Under the pieces are notes generated by a model. That model did not search any database. It saw nothing but the letters and a program-made list of their open reading frames with translations, and was not told where the DNA came from. DNA of 64,000 nucleotides. It comes from Auanema rhodensis (lineage: Eukaryota; Nematoda; Chromadorea; Rhabditida; Rhabditidae). A program made the position numbers and the translations under genes. The first letter of the stretch is position 1; each line of letters begins with the position of its first letter. The stretch is from positions 12,911,638 to 12,975,637 of the forward strand of contig OZ059900.1 in assembly GCA_964057225.1 (NCBI GenBank). The letters run 5' to 3'. This document shows positions 19,926 to 35,100 of this stretch, in pieces.

Positions 19926-22212
19926 TGTCATATAATCATACTAAGACAGACAGTTTTCAATATTGCACACTCATGGTGTGCTTTCCAAAATGTATTTCCA
20001 ACTCAGAAGTTCTCTGGTTAGATTGAGGTACTACCTCTAACTTGGGTAATTAAACCAAATCTATTCAGGAAACTTATGAACTGTTCTAGCCTATCGCCGT
20101 ATAAGTGATCAGTGTACAAAGCTATACAAAGCTTTATCCAGTCAAACTATAATGTAAAAGACGCGTCATGTTCATATTCAAATTTGTTTTGCTTTGGCAT
20201 CTATAGTGTCATATAATCATACTAAGACAGACAGTTTTCAATATTGCACACTCATGGTGTGCTTTCCAAAATGTATTTCCAACTCAGAAGTTCTCTGGTT
20301 AGATTGAGATACTACCTCTAACTTGGGTAATTAAACCAAATCTATTCAGGAAACTTATGAACTGTTCTAGCCTATCGCCGTATAAGTGATCAGTGTACAA
20401 AGCTATACAAAGCTTTATCCAGTCAAACTATAATGTAAAAGACGCGTCATGTTCATATTCAAATTTGTTTTGCTTTGGCATCTATAGTGTCATATAATCA
20501 TACTAAGACAGACAGTTTTCAATATTGCACACTCATGGTGTGCTTTCCAAAATGTATTTCCAACTCAGAAGTTCTCTGGTTAGATTGAGATACTACCTCT
20601 AACTTGGGTAATTAAACCAAATCTATTCAGGAAACTTATGAACTGTTCTAGCCTATCGCCGTATATGTGATCAGTGTACAAAGCTATACAAAGCTTTATC
20701 CAGTCAAACTATAATGTAAAAGACGCGTCATGTTCATATTCAAATTTGTTTTGCTTTGGCATCTATAGTGTCATATAATCATACTAAGACAGACAGTTTT
20801 CAATATTGCACACTCATGGTGTGCTTTCCAAAATGTATTTCCAACTCAGAAGTTCTCTGGTTAGATTGAGATACTACCTCTAACTTGGGTAATTAAACCA
20901 AATCTATTCAGGAAACTTATGAACTGTTCTAGCCTATCGCCGTATATGTGATCAGTGTACAAAGCTATACAAAGCTTTATCCGGTCAAACTATAATGTAA
21001 AAGACGCGTCATGTTCATATTCAAATTTGTTTTGCTTTGGCATCTATAGTGTCATATAATCATACTAAGACAGACAGTTTTCAATATTGCACACTCATGG
21101 TGTGCTTTCCAAAATGTATTTCCAACTCAGAAGTTCTCTGGTTAGATTGAGATACTACCTCTAACTTGGGTAATTAAACCAAATCTATTCAGGAAACTTA
21201 TGAACTGTTCTAGCCTATCGCCGTATAAGTGATCAGTGTACAAAGCTATACAAAGCTTTATCCAGTCAAACTATAATGTAAAAGACGCGTCATGTTCATA
21301 TTCAAATTTGTTTTGCTTTGGCATCTATAGTGTCATATAATCATACTAAGACAGACAGTTTTCAATATTGCACACTCATGGTGTGCTTTCCAAAATGTAT
21401 TTCCAACTCAGAAGTTCTCTGGTTAGATTGAGGTACTACCTCTAACTTGGGTAATTAAACCAAATCTATTCAGGAAACTTATGAACTGTTCTAGCCTATC
21501 GCCGTATAAGTGATCAGTGTACAAAGCTATACAAAGCTTTATCCGGTCAAACTATAATGTAAAAGACGCGTCATGTTCATATTCAAATTTGTTTTGCTTT
21601 GGCATCTATAGTGTCATATAATCATACTAAGACAGACAGTTTTCAATATTGCACACTCATGGTGTGCTTTCCAAAATGTATTTCCAACTCAGAAGTTCTC
21701 TGGTTAGATTGAGATACTACCTCTAACTTGGGTAATTAAACCAAATCTATTCAGGAAACTTATGAACTGTTCTAGCCTATCGCCGTATAAGTGATCAGTG
21801 TACAAAGCTATACAAAGCTTTATCCAGTCAAACTATAATGTAAAAGACGCGTCATGTTCATATTCAAATTTGTTTTGCTTTGGCATCTATAGTGTCATAT
21901 AATCATACTAAGACAGACAGTTTTCAATATTGCACACTCATGGTGTGCTTTCCAAAATGTATTTCCAACTCAGAAGTTCTCTGGTTAGATTGAGATACTA
22001 CCTCTAACTTGGGTAATTAAACCAAATCTATTCAGGAAACTTATGAACTGTTCTAGCCTATCGCCGTATAAGTGATCAGTGTACAAAGCTATACAAAGCT
22101 TTATCCAGTCAAACTATAATGTAAAAGACGCGTCATGTTCATATTCAAATTTGTTTTGCTTTGGCATCTATAGTGTCATATAATCATACTAAGACAGACA
22201 GTTTTCAATATT

Positions 22213-22304
22213 GCACACTCATGGTGTGCTTTCCAAAATGTATTTCCAACTCAGAAGTTCTCTGGTTAGATTGAGGTACTACCTCTAACTTGGGTAATCA
22301 AACC
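22213..22304 (-). ncRNA. SL RNA gene copy with leader variant (A6G)
   Basis: The plus strand reads gggtaatcaaacc, so the leader begins GGTTTGATTACCC. I see this once in the window. Donor, Sm site and stem III are intact. Confidence 0.75.
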
Positions 22305-25300
22305 AAATCTATTCAGGAAACTTATGAACTGTTCTAGCCTATCGCCGTATAAGTGATCAGTGTACAAAGCTATACAAAGCTTTATCCAGTCAAACTATAA
22401 TGTAAAAGACGCGTCATGTTCATATTCAAATTTGTTTTGCTTTGGCATCTATAGTGTCATATAATCATACTAAGACAGACAGTTTTCAATATTGCACACT
22501 CATGGTGTGCTTTCCAAAATGTATTTCCAACTCAGAAGTTCTCTGGTTAGATTGAGATACTACCTCTAACTTGGGTAATTAAACCAAATCTATTCAGGAA
22601 ACTTATGAGCTGTTCTAGCCTATCGCCGTATAAGTGATCAGTGTACAAAGCTATACAAAGCTTTATCCGGTCAAACTATAATGTAAAAGACGCGTCATGT
22701 TCATATTCAAATTTGTTTTGCTTTGGCATCTATAGTGTCATATAATCATACTAAGACAGACAGTTTTCAATATTGCACACTCATGGTGTGCTTTCCAAAA
22801 TGTATTTCCAACTCAGAAGTTCTCTGGTTAGATTGAGATACTACCTCTAACTTGGGTAATTAAACCAAATCTATTCAGGAAACTTATGAACTGTTCTAGC
22901 CTATCGCCGTATAAGTGATCAGTGTACAAAGCTATACAAAGCTTTATCCAGTCAAACTATAATGTAAAAGACGCGTCATGTTCATATTCAAATTTGTTTT
23001 GCTTTGGCATCTATAGTGTCATATAATCATACTAAGACAGACAGTTTTCAATATTGCACACTCATGGTGTGCTTTCCAAAATGTATTTCCAACTCAGAAG
23101 TTCTCTGGTTAGATTGAGATACTACCTCTAACTTGGGTAATTAAACCAAATCTATTCAGGAAACTTATGAACTGTTCTAGCCTATCGCCGTATAAGTGAT
23201 CAGTGTACAAAGCTATACAAAGCTTTATCCGGTCAAACTATAATGTAAAAGACGCGTCATGTTCATATTCAAATTTGTTTTGCTTTGGCAACTATAGTGT
23301 CATATAATCATACTAAGACAGACAGTTTTCAATATTGCACACTCATGGTGTGCTTTCCAAAATGTATTTCCAACTCAGAAGTTCTCTGGTTAGATTGAGA
23401 TACTACCTCTAACTTGGGTAATTAAACCAAATCTATTCAGGAAACTTATGAACTGTTCTAGCCTATCGCCGTATAAGTGATCAGTGTACAAAGCTATACA
23501 AAGCTTTATCCAGTCAAACTATAATGTAAAAGACGCGTCATGTTCATATTCAAATTTGTTTTGCTTTGGCATCTATAGTGTCATATAATCATACTAAGAC
23601 AGACAGTTTTCAATATTGCACACTCATGGTGTGCTTTCCAAAATGTATTTCCAACTCAGAAGTTCTCTGGTTAGATTGAGATACTACCTCTAACTTGGGT
23701 AATTAAACCAAATCTATTCAGGAAACTTATGAACTGTTCTAGCCTATCGCCGTATAAGTGATCAGTGTACAAAGCTATACAAAGCTTTATCCAGTCAAAC
23801 TATAATGTAAAAGATGCGTCATGTTCATATTCAAATTTGTTTTGCTTTGGCATCTATAGTGTCATATAATCATACTAAGACAGACAGTTTTCAATATTGC
23901 ACACTCATGGTGTGCTTTCCAAAATGTATTTCCAACTCAGAAGTTCTCTGGTTAGATTGAGATACTACCTCTAACTTGGGTAATTAAACCAAATCTATTC
24001 AGGAAACTTATGAACTGTTCTAGCCTATCGCCGTATAAGTGATCAGTGTACAAAGCTATACAAAGCTTTATCCAGTCAAACTATAATGTAAAAGACGCGT
24101 CATGTTCATATTCAAATTTGTTTTGCTTTGGCATCTATAGTGTCATATAATCATACTAAGACAGACAGTTTTCAATATTGCACACTCATGGTGTGCTTTC
24201 CAAAATGTATTTCCAACTCAGAAGTTCTCTGGTTAGATTGAGATACTACCTCTAACTTGGGTAATTAAACCAAATCTATTCAGGAAACTTATGAACTGTT
24301 CTAGCCTATCGCCGTATAAGTGATCAGTGTACAAAGCTATACAAAGCTTTATCCAGTCAAACTATAATGTAAAAGACGCGTCATGTTCATATTCAAATTT
24401 GTTTTGCTTTGGCATCTATAGTGTCATATAATCATACTAAGACAGACAGTTTTCAATATTGCACACTCATGGTGTGCTTTCCAAAATGTATTTCCAACTC
24501 AGAAGTTCTCTGGTTAGATTGAGATACTACCTCTAACTTGGGTAATTAAACCAAATCTATTCAGGAAACTTATGAACTGTTCTAGCCTATCGCCGTATAA
24601 GTGATCAGTGTACAAAGCTATACAAAGCTTTATCCAGTCAAACTATAATGTAAAAGACGCGTCATGTTCATATTCAAATTTGTTTTGCTTTGGCATCTAT
24701 AGTGTCATATAAGCATACTAAGACAGACAGTTTTCAATATTGCACACTCATGGTGTGCTTTCCAAAATGTATTTCCAACTCAGAAGTTCTCTGGTTAGAT
24801 TGAGATACTACCTCTAACTTGGGTAATTAAACCAAATCTATTCAGGAAACTTATGAACTGTTCTAGCCTATCGCCGTATATGTGATCAGTGTACAAAGCT
24901 ATACAAAGCTTTATCCAGTCAAACTATAATGTAAAAGACGCGTCATGTTCATATTCAAATTTGTTTTGCTTTGGCATCTAAAGTGTCATATAATCATACT
25001 AAGACAGACAGTTTTCAATATTGCACACTCATGGTGTGCTTTCCAAAATGTATTTCCAACTCAGAAGTTCTCTGGTTAGATTGAGATACTACCTCTAACT
25101 TGGGTAATTAAACCAAATCTATTCAGGAAACTTATGAACTGTTCTAGCCTATCGCCGTATATGTGATCAGTGTACAAAGCTATACAAAGCTTTATCCAGT
25201 CAAACTATAATGTAAAAGACGCGTCATGTTCATATTCAAATTTGTTTTGCTTTGGCATCTAAAGTGTCATATAATCATACTAAGACAGACAGTTTTCAAT

Positions 25301-28300
25301 ATTGCACACTCATGGTGTGCTTTCCAAAATGTATTTCCAACTCAGAAGTTCTCTGGTTAGATTGAGATACTACCTCTAACTTGGGTAATTAAACCAAATC
25401 TATTCAGGAAACTTATGAACTGTTCTAGCCTATCGCCGTATAAGTGATCAGTGTACAAAGCTATAAAAAGCTTTATCCAGTCAAACTATAATGTAAAAGA
25501 CGCGTCATGTTCATATTCAAATTTGTTTTGCTTTGGCATCTATAGTGTCATATAATCATACTAAGACAGACAGTTTTCAATATTGCACACTCATGGTGTG
25601 CTTTCCAAAATGTATTTACAACTCAGAAGTTCTCTGGTTAGATTGAGATACTACCTCTAACTTGGGTAATTAAACCAAATCTATTCAGGAAACTTATGAA
25701 CTGTTCTAGCCTATCGCCGTATAAGTGATCAGTGTACAAAGCTATACAAAGCTTTATCCAGTCAAACTATAATGTAAAAGACGCGTCATGTTCATATTCA
25801 AATTTGTTTTGCTTTGGCATCTATAGTGTCATATAATCATACTAAGACAGACAGTTTTCAATATTGCACACTCATGGTGTGCTTTCCAAAATGTATTTCC
25901 AACTCAGAAGTTCTCTGGTTAGATTGAGATACTACCTCTAACTTGGGTAATTAAACCAAATCTATTCAGGAAACTTATGAACTGTTCTAGCCTATCGCCG
26001 TATAAGTGATCAGTGTACAAAGCTATACAAAGCTTTATCCGGTCAAACTATAATGTAAAAGACGCGCCATGTTCATATTCAAATTTGTTTTGCTTTGGCA
26101 TCTATAGTGTCATATAATCATACTAAGACAGACAGTTTTCAATATTGCACACTCATGGTGTGCTTTCCAAAATGTATTTCCAACTCAGAAGTTCTCTGGT
26201 TAGATTGAGATACTACCTCTAACTTGGGTAATTAAACCAAATCTATTCAGGAAACTTATGAACTGTTCTAGCCTATCGCCGTATAAGTGATCAGTGTACA
26301 AAGCTATACAAAGCTTTATCCAGTCAAACTATAATGTAAAAGACGCGTCATGTTCATATTCAAATTTGTTTTGCTTTGGCATCTATAGTGTCATATAATC
26401 ATACTAAGACAGACAGTTTTCAATATTGCACACTCATGGTGTGCTTTCCAAAATGTATTTCCAACTCAGAAGTTCTCTGGTTAGATTGAGATACTACCTC
26501 TAACTTGGGTAATTAAACCAAATCTATTCAGGAAACTTATGAACTGTTCTAGCCTATCGCCGTATAAGTGATCAGTGTACAAAGCTATACAAAGCTTTAT
26601 CCAGTCAAACTATAATGTAAAAGACGCGTCATGTTCATATTCAAATTTGTTTTGCTTTGGCATCTATAGTGTCATATAATCATACTAAGACAGACAGTTT
26701 TCAATATTGCACACTCATGGTGTGCTTTCCAAAATGTATTTCCAACTCAGAAGTTCTCTGGTTAGATTGAGATACTACCTCTAACTTGGGTAATTAAACC
26801 AAATCTATTCAGGAAACTTATGAACTGTTCTAGCCTATCGCCGTATAAGTGATCAGTGTACAAAGCTATACAAAGCTTTATCCAGTCAAACTATAATGTA
26901 AAAGACGCGTCATGTTCATATTCAAATTTGTTTTGCTTTGGCATCTATAGTGTCATATAATCATACTAAGACAGACAGTTTTGAATATTGCACACTCATG
27001 GTGTGCTTTCCAAAATGTATTTCCAACTCAGAAGTTCTCTGGTTAGATTGAGATACTACCTCTAACTTGGGTAATTAAACCAAATCTATTCAGGAAACTT
27101 ATGAACTGTTCTAGCCTATCGCCGTATATGTGATCAGTGTACAAAGCTATACAAAGCTTTATCCAGTCAAACTATAATGTAAAAGACGCGTCATGTTCAT
27201 ATTCAAATTTGTTTTGCTTTGGCATCTAAAGTGTCATATAATCATACTAAGACAGACAGTTTTCAATATTGCACACTCATGGTGTGCTTTCCAAAATGTA
27301 TTTCCAACTCAGAAGTTCTCTGGTTAGATTGAGATACTACCTCTAACTTGGGTAATTAAACCAAATCTATTCAGGAAACTTATGAACTGTTCTAGCCTAT
27401 CGCCGTATAAGTGATCAGTGTACAAAGCTATAAAAAGCTTTATCCAGTCAAACTATAATGTAAAAGACGCGTCATGTTCATATTCAAATTTGTTTTGCTT
27501 TGGCATCTATAGTGTCATATAATCATACTAAGACAGACAGTTTTCAATATTGCACACTCATGGTGTGCTTTCCAAAATGTATTTACAACTCAGAAGTTCT
27601 CTGGTTAGATTGAGATACTACCTCTAACTTGGGTAATTAAACCAAATCTATTCAGGAAACTTATGAACTGTTCTAGCCTATCGCCGTATAAGTGATCAGT
27701 GTACAAAGCTATACAAAGCTTTATCCAGTCAAACTATAATGTAAAAGACGCGTCATGTTCATATTCAAATTTGTTTTGCTTTGGCATCTATAGTGTCATA
27801 TAATCATACTAAGACAGACAGTTTTCAATATTGCACACTCATGGTGTGCTTTCCAAAATGTATTTCCAACTCAGAAGTTCTCTGGTTAGATTGAGATACT
27901 ACCTCTAACTTGGGTAATTAAACCAAATCTATTCAGGAAACTTATGAACTGTTCTAGCCTATCGCCGTATAAGTGATCAGTGTACAAAGCTATACAAAGC
28001 TTTATCCGGTCAAACTATAATGTAAAAGACGCGCCATGTTCATATTCAAATTTGTTTTGCTTTGGCATCTATAGTGTCATATAATCATACTAAGACAGAC
28101 AGTTTTCAATATTGCACACTCATGGTGTGCTTTCCAAAATGTATTTCCAACTCAGAAGTTCTCTGGTTAGATTGAGATACTACCTCTAACTTGGGTAATT
28201 AAACCAAATCTATTCAGGAAACTTATGAACTGTTCTAGCCTATCGCCGTATAAGTGATCAGTGTACAAAGCTATACAAAGCTTTATCCAGTGAAACTATA

Positions 28301-31300
28301 ATGTAAAAGACGCGTCATGTTCATATTCAAATTTGTTTTGCTTTGGCATCTATAGTGTCATATAATCATACTAAGACAGACAGTTTTCAATATTGCACAC
28401 TCATGGTGTGCTTTCCAAAATGTATTTCCAACTCAGAAGTTCTCTGGTTAGATTGAGATACTACCTCTAACTTGGGTAATTAAACCAAATCTATTCAGGA
28501 AACTTATGAACTGTTCTAGCCTATCGCCGTATAAGTGATCAGTGTACAAAGCTATACAAAGCTTTATCCAGTCAAACTATAATGTAAAAGACGCGTCATG
28601 TTCATATTCAAATTTGTTTTGCTTTGGCATCTATAGTGTCATATAATCATACTAAGACAGACAGTTTTCAATATTGCACACTCATGGTGTGCTTTCCAAA
28701 ATGTATTTCCAACTCAGAAGTTCTCTGGTTAGATTGAGATACTACCTCTAACTTGGGTAATTAAACCAAATCTATTCAGGAAACTTATGAACTGTTCTAG
28801 CCTATCGCCGTATAAGTGATCAGTGTACAAAGCTATACAAAGCTTTATCCAGTCAAACTATAATGTAAAAGACGCGTCATGTTCATATTCAAATTTGTTT
28901 TGCTTTGGCATCTATAGTGTCATATAATCATACTAAGACAGACAGTTTTCAATATTGCACACTCATGGTGTGCTTTCCAAAATGTATTTCCAACTCAGAA
29001 GTTCTCTGGTTAGATTGAGATACTACCTCTAACTTGGGTAATTAAACCAAATCTATTCAGGAAACTTATGAACTGTTCTAGCCTATCGCCGTATAAGTGA
29101 TCAGTGTACAAAGCTATACAAAGCTTTATCCGGTCAAACTATAATGTAAAAGACGCGCCATGTTCATATTCAAATTTGTTTTGCTTTGGCATCTATAGTG
29201 TCATATAATCATACTAAGACAGACAGTTTTCAATATTGCACACTCATGGTGTGCTTTCCAAAATGTATTTCCAACTCAGAAGTTCTCTGGTTAGATTGAG
29301 ATACTACCTCTAACTTGGGTAATTAAACCAAATCTATTCAGGAAACTTATGAACTGTTCTAGCCTATCGCCGTATAAGTGATCAGTGTACAAAGCTATAC
29401 AAAGCTTTATCCAGTCAAACTATAATGTAAAAGACGCGTCATGTTCATATTCAAATTTGTTTTGCTTTGGCATCTATAGTGTCATATAATCATACTAAGA
29501 CAGACAGTTTTCAATATTGCACACTCATGGTGTGCTTTCCAAAATGTATTTCCAACTCAGAAGTTCTCTGGTTAGATTGAGATACTACCTCTAACTTGGG
29601 TAATTAAACCAAATCTATTCAGGAAACTTATGAACTGTTCTAGCCTATCGCCGTATAAGTGATCAGTGTACAAAGCTATACAAAGCTTTATCCAGTCAAA
29701 CTATAATGTAAAAGACGCGTCATGTTCATATTCAAATTTGTTTTGCTTTGGCATCTATAGTGTCATATAATCATACTAAGACAGACAGTTTTCAATATTG
29801 CACACTCATGGTGTGCTTTCCAAAATGTATTTCCAACTCAGAAGTTCTCTGGTTAGATTGAGATACTACCTCTAACTTGGGTAATTAAACCAAATCTATT
29901 CAGGAAACTTATGAACTGTTCTAGCCTATCGCCGTATAAGTGATCAGTGTACAAAGCTATACAAAGCTTTATCCAGTCAAACTATAATGTAAAAGACGCG
30001 TCATGTTCATATTCAAATTTGTTTTGCTTTGGCATCTATAGTGTCATATAATCATACTAAGACAGACAGTTTTCAATATTGCACACTCATGGTGTGCTTT
30101 CCAAAATGTATTTCCAACTCAGAAGTTCTCTGGTTAGATTGAGATACTACCTCTAACTTGGGTAATTAAACCAAATCTATTCAGGAAACTTATGAACTGT
30201 TCTAGCCTATCGCCGTATAAGTGATCAGTGTACAAAGCTATACAAAGCTTTATCCGGTCAAACTATAATGTAAAAGACGCGCCATGTTCATATTCAAATT
30301 TGTTTTGTTTTGGCATCTATAGTGTCATATAATCATACTAAGACAGACAGTTTTCAATATTGCACACTCATGGTGTGCTTTCCAAAATGTATTTCCAACT
30401 CAGAAGTTCTCTGGTTAGATTGAGATACTACCTCTAACTTGGGTAATTAAACCAAATCTATTCAGGAAACTTATGAACTGTTCTAGCCTATCGCCGTATA
30501 AGTGATCAGTGTACAAAGCTATACAAAGCTTTATCCAGTCAAACTATAATGTAAAAGACGCGTCATGTTCATATTCAAATTTGTTTTGCTTTGGCATCTA
30601 TAGTGTCATATAATCATACTAAGACAGACAGTTTTCAATATTGCACACTCATGGTGTGCTTTCCAAAATGTATTTCCAACTCAGAAGTTCTCTGGTTAGA
30701 TTGAGATACTACCTCTAACTTGGGTAATTAAACCAAATCTATTCAGGAAACTTATGAACTGTTCTAGCCTATCGCCGTATAAGTGATCAGTGTACAAAGC
30801 TATACAAAGCTTTATCCAGTCAAACTATAATGTAAAAGACGCGTCATGTTCATATTCAAATTTGTTTTGCTTTGGCATCTATAGTGTCATATAATCATAC
30901 TAAGACAGACAGTTTTCAATATTGCACACTCATGGTGTGCTTTCCAAAATGTATTTCCAACTCAGAAGTTCTCTGGTTAGATTGAGATACTACCTCTAAC
31001 TTGGGTAATTAAACCAAATCTATTCAGGAAACTTATGAACTGTTCTAGCCTATCGCCGTATAAGTGATCAGTGTACAAAGCTATACAAAGCTTTATCCAG
31101 TCAAACTATAATGTAAAAGACGCGTCATGTTCATATTCAAATTTGTTTTGCTTTGGCATCTATAGTGTCATATAATCATACTAAGACAGACAGTTTTCAA
31201 TATTGCACACTCATGGTGTGCTTTCCAAAATGTATTTCCAACTCAGAAGTTCTCTGGTTAGATTGAGATACTACCTCTAACTTGGGTAATTAAACCAAAT

Positions 31301-32146
31301 CTATTCAGGAAACTTATGAACTGTTCTAGCCTATCGCCGTATAAGTGATCAGTGTACAAAGCTATACAAAGCTTTATCCAGTCAAACTATAATGTAAAAG
31401 ACGCGTCATGTTCATATTCAAATTTGTTTTGCTTTGGCATCTATAGTGTCATATAATCATACTAAGACAGACAGTTTTCAATATTGCACACTCATGGTGT
31501 GCTTTCCAAAATGTATTTCCAACTCAGAAGTTCTCTGGTTAGATTGAGATACTACCTCTAACTTGGGTAATTAAACCAAATCTATTCAGGAAACTTATGA
31601 ACTGTTCTAGCCTATCGCCGTATAAGTGATCAGTGTACAAAGCTATACAAAGCTTTATCCGGTCAAACTATAATGTAAAAGACGCGCCATGTTCATATTC
31701 AAATTTGTTTTGCTTTGGCATCTATAGTGTCATATAATCATACTAAGACAGACAGTTTTCAATATTGCACACTCATGGTGTGCTTTCCAAAATGTATTTC
31801 CAACTCAGAAGTTCTCTGGTTAGATTGAGATACTACCTCTAACTTGGGTAATTAAACCAAATCTATTCAGGAAACTTATGAACTGTTCTAGCCTATCGCC
31901 GTATAAGTGATCAGTGTACAAAGCTATACAAAGCTTTATCCAGTCAAACTATAATGTAAAAGACGCGTCATGTTCATATTCAAATTTGTTTTGCTTTGGC
32001 ATCTATAGTGTCATATAATCATACTAAGACAGACAGTTTTCAATATTGCACACTCATGGTGTGCTTTCCAAAATGTATTTCCAACTCAGAAGTTCTCTGG
32101 TTAGATTGAGATACTACCTCTAACTTGGGTAATTAAACCAAATCTA

Positions 32147-35100
32147 TTATGGAAACTTATGAACTGTTCTAGCCTATCGCCGTATAAGTGATCAGTGTAC
32201 AAAGCTATACAAAGCTTTATCCAGTCAAACTATAATGTAAAAGACGCGTCATGTTCATATTCGAATTTGTTTTGCTTTGGCATCTATAGTGTCATATAAT
32301 CATACTAAGACAGACAGTTTTCAATATTGCACACTCATGGTGTGCTTTCCAAAATGTATTTCCAACTCAGAAGTTCTCTGGTTAGATTGAGATACTACCT
32401 CTAACTTGGGTAATTAAACCAAATCTATTCAGGAAACTTATGAACTGTTCTAGCCTATCGCCGTATAAGTGATCAGTGTACAAAGCTATACAAAGCTTTA
32501 TCCGGTCAAACTATAATGTAAAAGACGCGCCATGTTCATATTGAAATTTGTTTTGTTTTGGCATCTATAGTGTCATATAATCATACTAAGACAGACAGTT
32601 TTCAATATTGCACACTCATGGTGTGCTTTCCAAAATGTATTTCCAACTCAGAAGTTCTCTGGTTAGATTGAGATACTACCTCTAACTTGGGTAATTAAAC
32701 CAAATCTATTCAGGAAACTTATGAACTGTTCTAGCCTATCGCCGTATAAGTGATCAGTGTACAAAGCTATACAAAGCTTTATCCGGTCAAACTATAATGT
32801 AAAAGACGCGTCATGTTCATATTCAAATTTGTTTTGCTTTGGCATCTATAGTGTCATATAATCATACTAAGACAGACAGTTTTCAATATTGCACACTCAT
32901 GGTGTGCTTTCCAAAATGTATTTCCAACTCAGAAGTTCTCTGGTTAGATTGAGATACTACCTCTAACTTGGGTAATTAAACCAAATCTATTCAGGAAACT
33001 TATGAACTGTTCTAGCCTATCGCCGTATAAGTGATCAGTGTACAAAGCTATACAAAGCTTTATCCGGTCAAACTATAATGTAAAAGACGCGCCATGTTCA
33101 TATTCAAATTTGTTTTGCTTTGGCATCTATAGTGTCATATAATCATACTAAGACAGACAGTTTTCAATATTGCACACTCATGGTGTGCTTTCCAAAATGT
33201 ATTTCCAACTCAGAAGTTCTCTGGTTAGATTGAGATACTACCTCTAACTTGGGTAATTAAACCAAATCTATTCAGGAAACTTATGAACTGTTCTAGCCTA
33301 TCGCCGTATATGTGATCAGTGTACAAAGCTATACAAAGCTTTATCCGGTCAAACTATAATGTAAAAGACGCGTCATGTTCATATTCAAATTTGTTTTGCT
33401 TTGGCATCTATAGGGTCATATAATCATACTAAGACAGACAGTTTTCAATATTGCACACTCATGGTGTGCTTTCCAAAATGTATTTCCAACTCAGAAGTTC
33501 TCTGGTTAGATTGAGATACTACCTCTAACTTGGGTAATTAAACCAAATCTATTCAGGAAACTTATGAACTGTTCTAGCGTATCGCCGTATAAGTGATCAG
33601 TGTACAAAGCTATACAAAGCTTTATCCGGTCAAACTATAATGTAAAAGACGCGTCATGTTCATATTCAAATTTGTTTTGCTTTGGCATCTATAGTGTCAT
33701 ATAATCATACTAAGACAGACAGTTTTCAATATTGCACACTCGTGGTGTGCTTTCCAAAATGTATTTCCAACTCAGAAGTTCTCTGGTTAGATTGAGATAC
33801 TACCTCTAACTTGGGTAATTAAACCAAATCTATTCAGGAAACTTATGAACTGTTCTAGCCTATCGCCGTATATGTGATCAGTGTACAAAGCTATACAAAG
33901 CTTTATCCGGTCAAACTATAATGTAAAAGACGCGTCATGTTCATATTCGAATTTGTTTTGCTTTGGCATCTATAGTGTCATATAACCATACTAAGACAGA
34001 CAGTTTTCAATATTGCACACTCATGGTGTGCTTTCCAAAATGTATTTCCAACTCAGAAGTTCTCTGGTTAGATTGAGATACTACCTCTAACTTGGGTAAT
34101 TAAACCAAATCTATTCAGGAAACTTATGAACTGTTCTAGCCTATCGCCGTATAAGTGATCAGTGTACAAAGCTATACAAAGCTTTATCCGGTCAAACTAT
34201 AATGTAAAAGACGCGTCATGTTCATATTCAAATTTGTTTTGATTTGGCATCTATAGGGTCATATAATCATACTAAGACAGGCAGTTTTCAATATTGCACA
34301 CTCATGGTGTGCTTTCCAAAATGTATTTCCAACTCAGAAGTTCTCTGGTTAGATTGAGATACTACCTCTAACTTGGGTAATTAAACCAAATCTATTCAGG
34401 AAACTTATGAACTGTTCTAGCCTATCGCCGTATATGTGATCAGTGTACAAAGCTATACAAAGCTTTATCCGGTCAAACTATAATGTAAAAGACGCGTCAT
34501 GTTCATATTCGAATTTGTTTTGCTTTGGCATCTATAGTGTCATATAATCATACTAAGACAGACAGTTTTCAATATTGCACACTCATGGTGTGCTTTCCAA
34601 AATGTATTTCCAACTCAGAAGTTCTCTGGTTAGATTGAGATACTACCTCTAACTTGGGTAATTAAACCAAATCTATTCAGGAAACTTATGAACTGTTCTA
34701 GCCTATCGCCGTATAAGTGATCAGTGTACAAAGCTATACAAAGCTTTATCCAGTCAAACTATAATGTAAAAGACGCGTCATGTTCATATTCAAATTTGTT
34801 TTGCTTTGGCATCTATAGGGTCATATAATCATACTAAGACAGGCAGTTTTCAATATTGCACACTCATGGTGTGCTTTCCAAAATGTATTTCCAACTCAGA
34901 AGTTCTCTGGTTAGATTGAGATACTACCTCTAACTTGGGTAATTAAACCAAATCTATTCAGGAAACTTATGAATTGTTCTAGCCTATCGCCGTATAAGTG
35001 ATCAGTGTACAAAGCTATACAAAGCTTTATCCAGTCAAACTATAATGTAAAAGACGCGTCATGTTCATATTCGAATTTGTTTTGCTTTGGCATCTATAGG